From assembly GCA_945903555.1 (NCBI GenBank), contig CAMDOJ010000012.1:1-19117 (forward strand): DNA of 19,117 nt, read 5' to 3'. The stretch comes from Chthoniobacter flavus. Lineage in GTDB: Bacteria; Verrucomicrobiota; Verrucomicrobiia; Chthoniobacterales; Terrimicrobiaceae. Positions 13,202-19,117 of this stretch are shown piece by piece. The translations under genes and the position numbers were made by a program. Under the pieces are notes generated by a model. That model did not search any database and was not told where the DNA came from. It saw only the letters and a list, made by a program, of their open reading frames with translations. Every line of letters starts with the position of its first letter. The stretch's first letter is position 1.

Positions 13202-15235
13202 TCACACCTCGTGGGCATCAAGGAAACCTTCCAACTGGCGGATGCGGGTTGGATGCCTCATCTTGCGAAGCGCCTTGGCCTCAATTTGGCGGATACGCTC
13301 ACGAGTAACTTTAAATTGGCGACCCACTTCTTCCAGCGTGCGGCTGTAGCCGTCTACTAAACCGAAGCGTTGCTCCAAGACCTGTCGCTCACGCTCGGTG
13401 AGACTGTCGAGGACGTCTTTGATTTTATCCTTCAGCAAAACGATCGCTGCCATATCGGCAGGATTGTCTGCACCTTTGTCCTCGATGAAATCACCGAAGC
13501 TGGTGTCGTCGCTATCACCCACTGGTGCTTGAAGAGAGATCGGTTGCTGGGCCATCTTGAGAACGGCACGCACACGCTCTACCGGCAACTGAATTTCGTC
13601 CGAGATTTCCTCTGGTGAGGGCTCGCGTCCGTATTCCTGAACGAGTTGTTTTTGTACGCGGATGAGCTTGTTGATCGTTTCGATCATGTGCACCGGAATA
13701 CGAATGGTGCGGGCTTGGTCGGCAATCGAACGAGTGATCGCTTGGCGGATCCACCATGTCGCATAGGTGGAAAATTTGTATCCTCTGCGGTATTCGAACT
13801 TCTCGACCGCTTTCATCAGGCCCATGTTGCCTTCTTGAATCAAATCAAGGAAGGAGAGCCCTCGGTTGGTGTATTTTTTTGCGATCGAAATCACGAGCCG
13901 AAGGTTAGCCTCGACCATTTCTGTCTTTGCCTTCAATGCTCGGCGGTGCCAAACATTGAGTTGGTCATGGTTGGCAGTCAACTCCGAGGGAGAAAGCCAG
14001 AAACGCTTCTGCATCTCTTTTACCTCCGCTGTATGCTGACGACGAAGTTTTGGGCTGGGATCTTTCGCGTGTTTGGCGAGTTCCTTCTGCACATTTTGAA
14101 GCGCACGATGGTTGTCATCCACCAACTGAACGAAATCCTCGATGATCTTTTGTTTGTAGAAAAATTTGGGGTAGAGATTTTGGAGAGTATGAAGAGACCG
14201 CTCAAATTTTTTGCGTTTCTCCAGAGCAGGTCCACTGACAAGCATGAGGTCGGAGTAAATACGGGAAACGGCATCCGTCTGACGCTTCACCTGCTGGCAA
14301 AGACGGGGAAGCAACTTCATGTATCTTTCGCGACTCTCGATTTTTTTATCGAGAATGACTCGGTCGAAGCGTTCGCGCTGGTCCATGAGTTTCTGGGCGA
14401 GATCAATGTGGGCTCGAGCTACAAAACCAAAACCATATAGCAACTCCTGAACTTTGAGCTCCGCATCTTCGATGCGTTTGGAGATTTCTACCTCCTGCTC
14501 ACGGGTCAGAAGGGGAACTTGTCCCATCTGCTTGAGATACATTCGTACCGGATCGTCGAGAATATCAAGTTTGGAGTCGGCTTTTTCTTCTTTTTCTTCC
14601 TCCTCTTCGTTGTCTTTACGAACTTCTTTGACGCGATCGACATCCGAAGAATCGATAATCTCAATCTCGACGCCACGGAGTTGGGTGATAATGGCATCAA
14701 TATGGTCGGGATTATTAACCCCTTCTGGTAGATGCTCATCCAGATCTTCAAAAGTGACGTAACCTTGCTCTTTTGCGAGCTTAATCAATTCGCGGACTTT
14801 ATCCTGAATCAGCTTGGGAATATCAAGTGGCCCAGACGAAGGGGATGCAAAAAGCAAAGCCTTCGCTGCCTTGGTTTCCTTGGCGAGTTGCTTGCTGGTG
14901 AGTGTCGGCTTTTTATTGAAACCGTGTTCTTCAGGAGGCTTTCCAACTTTCGGCGCGGGCTTAGCGGCGGCTTTCGGCGCGGGCTTAGCGGCGGCTTTCG
15001 GCGCAGGCTTAGCGGCGGCTTTCGGCGCGGGCTTAGCGGCGGCTTTCGGCGCGGGCTTAGCCTGAGGCTTTGATGGAAGCGACTTCTTGGCAACAACCTT
15101 CACATCAGGCCTAACCTGTTTTTTAGGTTTGGCTTTTGCACCAGCCGGCTTGGAAGCTTTGGCAGGTGGAGTTTGGGTTTTGGATTTAGATGCCAAGCGG
15201 GATTGGCTCTTCGAAGAGATGGTTTTAGTTTTCAA
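13202..15235 (-). CDS. rpoD: RNA polymerase primary sigma factor (sigma-70)
   Basis: Housekeeping sigma factor, 677 aa. Domains in order: a Lys/Ala/Pro-rich tail (1-110) with an 8-residue repeat at about 59-96; region 1.1 (about 138-195); an acidic run (209-218); region 1.2 DDPVRMYLKQMG (227-238); a non-conserved insert (about 260-430); region 2 (440-515), including the -10-binding YKFSTYATWWIRQAI; region 3; region 4 with helix-turn-helix LEEVGRQFKVTRERIRQIE (634-652). The start is TTG at 15235, since the dnaG stop is in frame eight codons upstream and no ATG or GTG lies between; GAAAG precedes it by four bases. It follows dnaG by 21 nt, the classic macromolecular-synthesis pairing, without rpsU here. 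The basic tail is not part of E. coli RpoD. Confidence 0.97.
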   Translation of the reverse strand: MKTKTISSKSQSRLASKSKTQTPPAKASKPAGAKAKPKKQVRPDVKVVAKKSLPSKPQAKPAPKAAAKPAPKAAAKPAPKAAAKPAPKAAAKPAPKVGKPPEEHGFNKKPTLTSKQLAKETKAAKALLFASPSSGPLDIPKLIQDKVRELIKLAKEQGYVTFEDLDEHLPEGVNNPDHIDAIITQLRGVEIEIIDSSDVDRVKEVRKDNEEEEEKEEKADSKLDILDDPVRMYLKQMGQVPLLTREQEVEISKRIEDAELKVQELLYGFGFVARAHIDLAQKLMDQRERFDRVILDKKIESRERYMKLLPRLCQQVKRQTDAVSRIYSDLMLVSGPALEKRKKFERSLHTLQNLYPKFFYKQKIIEDFVQLVDDNHRALQNVQKELAKHAKDPSPKLRRQHTAEVKEMQKRFWLSPSELTANHDQLNVWHRRALKAKTEMVEANLRLVISIAKKYTNRGLSFLDLIQEGNMGLMKAVEKFEYRRGYKFSTYATWWIRQAITRSIADQARTIRIPVHMIETINKLIRVQKQLVQEYGREPSPEEISDEIQLPVERVRAVLKMAQQPISLQAPVGDSDDTSFGDFIEDKGADNPADMAAIVLLKDKIKDVLDSLTERERQVLEQRFGLVDGYSRTLEEVGRQFKVTRERIRQIEAKALRKMRHPTRIRQLEGFLDAHEV
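14948..15061 (-). repeat. 24-bp tandem repeat inside the rpoD N-terminal tail
   Basis: Units begin at 14948, 14972, 14996, 15020 and 15044; the first four are complete and the fifth is 18 bases. They are near identical (one G-to-A change in the third), with consensus TTTCGGCGCGGGCTTAGCGG plus CGGC on the plus strand. Each encodes eight residues of the AKPAPKAA type, in frame, so copy-number change would lengthen or shorten the tail without a frameshift. Confidence 0.92.
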
Positions 15236-15256
15236 GCTGCTTTCAGTTAGGCCAGT

Positions 15257-17044
15257 TCAGAAGGGCCGCTGAACATCAGCCACGCGGATTTTAAGGTCAA
15301 GTATTTGTTTTTGAATTTTTTCCCGTTCCACCACAGAAACGGATGGATCGATGAGTTGACTTTTGAGTCCTTCCATCTTTTGGGTGAATTGCTGGATCAG
15401 AAGTCCCTGCCATGTCAGTTTGGCACGCTCGAGCGGAGCCGGCATAGAACGACGTGTGTCGAGCGAAGAAATCATGCGCTCCTCCGCAGCGGTTAGTGTC
15501 GAAAGAAGCGATGTCGGCAGTGTGGTGCTGCCACCCTCAAATTCGGCCTGCGTGAGCTTGTCCACCAAAGCTCCACCGGGCTCGAATGCAACAGCAGGCC
15601 CTTGTGTTCGGAGCCACTCTCGCACGTCCGAACTCGCCAGCGCGATCTGGCAAAGCATATGCATCCCGGCCGAAAGCGTGATTTTTTCCACCGGCTCAGC
15701 AAGCGGTACCATCCCCCTCTCGTTTCCAGATTCTGGTCTGGGGGCTTTCATGGCGGATCGAATGACCGCGTGGGGCAGAGAGAGCCTTGAGGAAATGCGG
15801 CCAATGATCGACTCGCGAAGCACAGCGTCTTGAACCAACGCAAGCGGTGGGGCAATGCGACCAACGAGCTTGGATTTTCCGGCAGGGGTATTCAATTCCC
15901 CACTCAAAATCGACTCCTCCAGACTGTGCTCGAAATAATCTGCCGCCGCACCGACCAATGCCAGAAAAGCAGCGGCCCCATCCCGACGAATGAGAGAATC
16001 GGGATCCTCTCCAGCGGGGAGCACAACAACTTTCACACTCAAACCCTGCGAAAGAAGCGATGGCAATGAGCTTGATGTGGCTTTTTTTCCGGCAGTGTCC
16101 GAGTCGAAACACAAAAGCACCGTTTCCACATATCGTCTCAATAGTCGCGCCTGATCGGACGTGAAGGCCGTCCCTTGGGGAGCTATAACATGCCGAATTC
16201 CTGCCTCGTAGGCCGAGATGAGATCCAACTGACCCTCGCAAACAATAGCCGTGTTTTTTTCAATGAGATCACGCTTCGACTTATCCAGCCCATAAAGGAC
16301 TTTGCCTTTTGTAAAAAGAAGCGTCTCTGGCGAGTTTACATATTTGGCCGATTTAGGATCCGACTCCAATGTGCGCCCGCTAAATGCGATAACCTCACCG
16401 TAATCATTGCAGATCGGAAACATGACGCGATGGCGGAATCGACAGTAGATTCTGTCTCCAGGCTTGTCCTCCTTCGACGAAGCCAAGCCGCTGAGGACAA
16501 TCTCCCCTTCTGTGAAGCGGCATCCACGAAGATGCTCCAGTAAAGCGTCCCAAGAATCCGGAGCATAGCCGAGTTGCCAGGACTTGGCGACCTCGGAGGT
16601 GATGCCGCGCGACTTCAAATAGTCCCTCGCTTGGGAGCCGGCAGGAGATTTCACTAACGCCTTGTGAAACCAAGCGGCAGCCTCCGCGTGTATCGCCAGA
16701 AGACGCTGACGCTGACCTTGCTTTTGTCCGTCCTCAGCGGAAGCGGCGTCTTCAAGAATTGGGATTCCTGCGCGCTGAGCGAGCCTGCGCACGGCAGAGG
16801 GGAAGTCCACGTGCTCGTAGTCCATCACAAAACGCAACACCCCACCACCCGCTCCACAGCCGAAACAATGAAAGGATTGGCGGGCGGGATTCACGTGAAA
16901 AGACGGGGACTTCTCCTGATGGAACGGACAAACTGCGCGAAAACTCGTCCCCGCGCGCTTGAGCGGGAAATACGATCCGATCAAGTCAACGATATCGCTG
17001 GCCTCGGATACGCGCTGGATAGTTTCTTCGGAGATAAGTCCCAC
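15257..17044 (-). CDS. dnaG: DNA primase
   Basis: Synthesises RNA primers at the replication fork with the DnaB helicase. The 595-aa product begins with a CHC2 zinc-binding domain: C39, H42, C60 and C63 in CPFHQEKSPSFHVNPARQ and FHCFGCGAGG. The catalytic core has MFPICNDYGEVIAFSGRTL, then the TOPRIM motifs EGQLDLI (conserved Glu) and LCFDSDTAG (Asp pair). The C-terminal part, the helicase-binding region in this family, is diverged. The start is GTG at 17044: an in-frame stop lies four codons upstream and the nearby ATG at 17048 is out of frame. An AAGG lies about 12 bases before. The stop is in the same frame as rpoD, which begins 21 nt later; both are probably one transcript. Confidence 0.96.
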   Translation of the reverse strand: MGLISEETIQRVSEASDIVDLIGSYFPLKRAGTSFRAVCPFHQEKSPSFHVNPARQSFHCFGCGAGGGVLRFVMDYEHVDFPSAVRRLAQRAGIPILEDAASAEDGQKQGQRQRLLAIHAEAAAWFHKALVKSPAGSQARDYLKSRGITSEVAKSWQLGYAPDSWDALLEHLRGCRFTEGEIVLSGLASSKEDKPGDRIYCRFRHRVMFPICNDYGEVIAFSGRTLESDPKSAKYVNSPETLLFTKGKVLYGLDKSKRDLIEKNTAIVCEGQLDLISAYEAGIRHVIAPQGTAFTSDQARLLRRYVETVLLCFDSDTAGKKATSSSLPSLLSQGLSVKVVVLPAGEDPDSLIRRDGAAAFLALVGAAADYFEHSLEESILSGELNTPAGKSKLVGRIAPPLALVQDAVLRESIIGRISSRLSLPHAVIRSAMKAPRPESGNERGMVPLAEPVEKITLSAGMHMLCQIALASSDVREWLRTQGPAVAFEPGGALVDKLTQAEFEGGSTTLPTSLLSTLTAAEERMISSLDTRRSMPAPLERAKLTWQGLLIQQFTQKMEGLKSQLIDPSVSVVEREKIQKQILDLKIRVADVQRPF

Positions 17045-17067
17045 CCATTCAAATTACCTTGCGACGG

Positions 17068-17085
17068 TCTCATGCGCGAGTGAGA
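17068..17085. promoter_or_regulatory. Short palindrome between divergent dnaG and the NfeD gene
   Basis: TCTCA (17068-17072) and TGAGA (17081-17085) flank an 8-base centre, inside the 51-bp gap between the divergent starts. It could be an operator half-site pair, but arms this short also arise by chance. Confidence 0.25.
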
Positions 17086-17095
17086 TTTCAGACCT

Positions 17096-18493
17096 ATGAA
17101 TGGCGCGCTTCTTTTTCTTCTTCTGGCACTATCCTTATCGAGCTCATTTGCATCCGAAAAGCCCATCCAATCTGGCTCCATTGTCGTCCTTCCAGTCAGC
17201 GGCGCAGTCAGTGAGGCCCAATTTTTCTTTCTTCGGCGGGTCCTCAAGAATGCCGAATCTGCTAAGGCGGCTGCCCTGATTTTGGATATGGATACTCCGG
17301 GCGGCGACCTCAAAGTCACAGAAAAGATCGTCCAAATGCTCGGGAAAAGCCCGATACCCACCTACACCTACGTAAATACCAACGCAGGATCCGCAGGCGC
17401 CCTTATCGCACTAGGAACAAAAAAAATCTTTATGTCTCCCGTGAGTGCGATCGGAGCGGCCGCTCCAGTGGCGGGATCGGGACAGGAAATCCCAGTGACA
17501 ATGAATGCCAAGATCGTTTCCTATTACTCTGGATACTTTCGAAGCGTGGCACAGAAAAACGGCTACCATGCGGAACTCGTAGACGGGTTCATGAATCTAG
17601 ATAAGGAAGTCAAAATCGGCAGTGAAATCATCAATCCCAAAGGATCTCTTCTCACACTGAGCGCACAGGAGGCGACGCGATTCATCGGTGACCGCTCACT
17701 GCTAGCCAGCGGTATCGCAAAAGACGTCTCCGATGTGGTGACCCAGTGTGGCCTTTCTCCAGACAAGTTGGTTTTGACCAAGCCATCCGGGTTTGAAAAT
17801 CTGGCCCAGTGGATCACCGTCCTCGCGCCCTTTCTTTTGCTAGGCGGTGTGCTTGGCGTCTACTTGGAATTGAAAGCCCCCGGATTTGGCGTGCCCGGGA
17901 TCATTTCGGCCATCTGCTTTTTGCTCTTTTTTGGTGGCCACTACATCGCCGGCCTCACCGGATTTGAAATGATCGCACTCTTTGCTCTTGGGATCATTTT
18001 TATCGTTTTGGAATTGATTTTCTTTCCAGGTGTTCTCGTGGTTGCTCTCGGCGGCGGCGCAATGATACTGGTCTCTCTTTTCCTTTCCATGGCTGACTTC
18101 TACCCAGCTCAACCCATCTCATTCTCCTATGATTTTTTTCTTACTCCGATGTTAAATCTCAGCATCACGATTTTGCTGGCCAGCATTTTCATTGGTCTTG
18201 CTTCCCGTTATTTGCCTGCTTTTCCTCTTTTTCGAAAGCTCTCTCTGTCTGCAAATCTCGCTCCAGGCCCCTCGCTCGCAGATGCGATCTCGACCACAGG
18301 CACGGCATCGTCCCTTTTTGAGGGCAATGAAGGCATCGCCACCTCGCCGCTGCACCCAACCGGGCGCGCCAAAATCGGCCAAGAGCACTTTGACGTCCTC
18401 ACAGAGGGAGAGTTCATCGCCTTAGGTACTCCGATCCAAATTCTAAAAATCATGGACCAAAAGATTATTGTGGGTCGCAGAGTCAAATCCTAG
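17096..18493 (+). CDS. nfeD: NfeD-family membrane protein with ClpP-class serine protease domain
   Basis: A 465-aa long-form NfeD protein. The order is: signal peptide (1-20, LLFLLLALSLSSSFA); a ClpP/crotonase-fold protease domain (about 27-215); four or five membrane segments (about 245-375); and a C-terminal OB-fold NfeD domain (GRAKIGQEHFDVLTEGEFI... to the end). The catalytic dyad is visible: S99 in NAGSAGALIALG and K139 in MNAKIVSYY, matching the Ser-Lys spacing of the Pyrococcus 1510-N protease, which cleaves stomatin. A stomatin/SPFH partner gene is usual but is not seen here. The ATG at 17096 diverges from dnaG across 51 bp. No strong Shine-Dalgarno is visible. A likely role is membrane-protein quality control; the substrate is unknown. 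Confidence 0.9.
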   Translation: MNGALLFLLLALSLSSSFASEKPIQSGSIVVLPVSGAVSEAQFFFLRRVLKNAESAKAAALILDMDTPGGDLKVTEKIVQMLGKSPIPTYTYVNTNAGSAGALIALGTKKIFMSPVSAIGAAAPVAGSGQEIPVTMNAKIVSYYSGYFRSVAQKNGYHAELVDGFMNLDKEVKIGSEIINPKGSLLTLSAQEATRFIGDRSLLASGIAKDVSDVVTQCGLSPDKLVLTKPSGFENLAQWITVLAPFLLLGGVLGVYLELKAPGFGVPGIISAICFLLFFGGHYIAGLTGFEMIALFALGIIFIVLELIFFPGVLVVALGGGAMILVSLFLSMADFYPAQPISFSYDFFLTPMLNLSITILLASIFIGLASRYLPAFPLFRKLSLSANLAPGPSLADAISTTGTASSLFEGNEGIATSPLHPTGRAKIGQEHFDVLTEGEFIALGTPIQILKIMDQKIIVGRRVKS

Positions 18494-18524
18494 AGTGATT
18501 CCCTCATAATTCGCCCCAAACCAA

Positions 18525-18550
18525 AATGCCGCCGTGGTATTCTTTTGTTG
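18525..18550 (+). terminator. Probable intrinsic terminator behind nfeD
   Basis: AATGCC (18525-18530) pairs with GGTATT (18536-18541), with one G-U wobble, around a 5-nt loop, and is followed by a T-rich run CTTTTGTTG. It lies 31 bases after the nfeD stop and before the next gene, as expected of a rho-independent terminator, though the stem is short. Confidence 0.5.
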
Positions 18551-18599
18551 CGGATCGAGCCCGTTGCAGGCATCGGTGTGTGCTTGTTCCTTGATAAAT

Positions 18600-19117
18600 A
18601 TGTTCTCCTACGCAAAATTTCTCTCCGTTTTTTGGATCCTCGCTTTCCTGCTTGGCATTTCCCTGATTGCGCAATCCACTGATGCCAAATTTCCTACCAA
18701 ACTGGAACCAGGCTTCACGATCCTTGCCGACCTCGCAGGTAGCCCACTCCTCATCGAAAAAGAAGGGGCCACTCCTCGCTCACTGCAAAAAGGAGAAAAG
18801 ATTCCTGCTAATGCAACCATACTCACCGGAACAGACGGCCGAGTTGACTTGGCCATGTCGAATGGCGCGTTAATACAGGTCTTGGATCATTCCAAGCTAA
18901 CGATCGGAGAATTCCTTCAAGATCCCTGCAATTTTGTGGTTACCGAGGGCGCTTTTTTTCTCACACAGGAAGTCGAGGACGACCCCAAAAAAACTCTCGC
19001 AACCCAACCCTCCAATCCCACTGCCGAGGGGTGGACCAAACTTTCCATGGAACCCGCGATATCCAAATGCCAACTTCTACTCAGCGAGGGCACAATCGTC
19101 GGAAGTTCGAAAAAGCC
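18600..19117 (+). CDS. FecR-domain exported protein, 3' end outside the window
   Basis: The frame opens with ATG at 18600 and stays open to the window edge; 172 codons are visible. Residues 1-25 look like a signal peptide (FLSVFWILAFLLGISLIAQS). The segment LQKGEKIPANATILTGTDGRVDLAMSNGALIQVLDHSKLTIGEF (about 63-106) fits the FecR beta domain: a 'threshold' loop, then the conserved SNG turn and hydrophobic strands. A later LLLSEGTIVGS begins the next strand pair usual in this fold. In classical systems FecR is an inner-membrane anti-sigma partner of FecI. Here no sigma gene lies next to it and the N-terminus is a signal peptide, not a cytoplasmic anti-sigma segment. This fits the free-standing exported FecR-domain proteins of Verrucomicrobiota, whose function is unknown. 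Confidence 0.72.
   Translation, partial: MFSYAKFLSVFWILAFLLGISLIAQSTDAKFPTKLEPGFTILADLAGSPLLIEKEGATPRSLQKGEKIPANATILTGTDGRVDLAMSNGALIQVLDHSKLTIGEFLQDPCNFVVTEGAFFLTQEVEDDPKKTLATQPSNPTAEGWTKLSMEPAISKCQLLLSEGTIVGSSKK

Noticed and set aside
13646..14440. 264-aa plus-strand frame antisense to rpoD
   Set aside because: Complement of the conserved sigma-factor gene; no domain features; long only because the rpoD codons leave that frame open.
14948..15061. CRISPR-like regular repeat
   Set aside because: Units are directly adjacent without spacers and encode an in-frame peptide repeat of RpoD.
15363..16241. Overlapping frames of 156 and 181 aa across dnaG
   Set aside because: Shadows of dnaG, whose zinc and TOPRIM motifs fix the true frame.

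Overview
The window is a stretch of ordinary chromosome from a Gram-negative bacterium, most likely a member of the Verrucomicrobiota or a close PVC relative. That assignment is inference. It rests on: an RpoD with a long Lys/Ala/Pro-rich N-terminal tail directly behind dnaG; a stand-alone FecR-domain secreted protein with no sigma-factor gene beside it; heptose (LPS core) genes hldA and gmhB; many weak or absent Shine-Dalgarno sequences; and several GTG/TTG starts. By eye GC is a little above 50%. I see no transposase, phage, tRNA, rRNA or CRISPR.

Layout. (1) 1-2862, plus strand: the 3' part of purB (purine synthesis), then cimA (citramalate route to isoleucine), separated by 229 bp with a good hairpin. 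(2) 7206-2916, minus strand: a tightly packed set of five genes. Two unknown exported proteins (270 and 140 aa) are followed by phoH, a PgpH-type 7TM-HD phosphodiesterase gene and ybeY, with gaps of 7, 17, 1 and 12 nt. (3) 7268-8795, plus strand: hldA and gmhB overlap by 8 nt and make two steps of ADP-heptose synthesis; they diverge from cluster 2 across a 61-bp region holding a palindrome. (4) 10242-8903, minus strand: aroE, then a 221-bp spacer rich in nested inverted repeats, then a 62-aa winged-helix-like small protein. (5) 12215-10462, minus strand: a 58-aa lipoprotein gene, too short for most ORF callers, lies 8 nt upstream of guaA. (6) 12245-12844, plus strand: aat, starting only 29 bp from the divergent lipoprotein. 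(7) 17044-12818, minus strand: dnaG, rpoD (TTG start, 24-bp tandem repeats in its tail) and a small single-pass membrane protein whose 3' end overlaps the end of aat. (8) 17096-19117, plus strand: an NfeD/ClpP-class membrane protease, a likely terminator, and the start of a FecR-domain protein that runs off the window.

Most of the window is core metabolism and information processing: purine, isoleucine and shikimate biosynthesis, replication priming, the main sigma factor and N-end-rule tagging. The most interesting parts are the small or secreted proteins attached to these core genes: the two exported unknowns ahead of phoH-pgpH-ybeY, the lipoprotein ahead of guaA, the membrane protein behind rpoD, and the structured leader plus small winged-helix protein behind aroE. 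Unusual residues in YbeY (third zinc ligand is Asp) and GmhB (zinc-loop ligands mostly lost), and a PgpH with no extracellular sensor domain, also deserve a look. I did not find an obvious new defence or mobile system.
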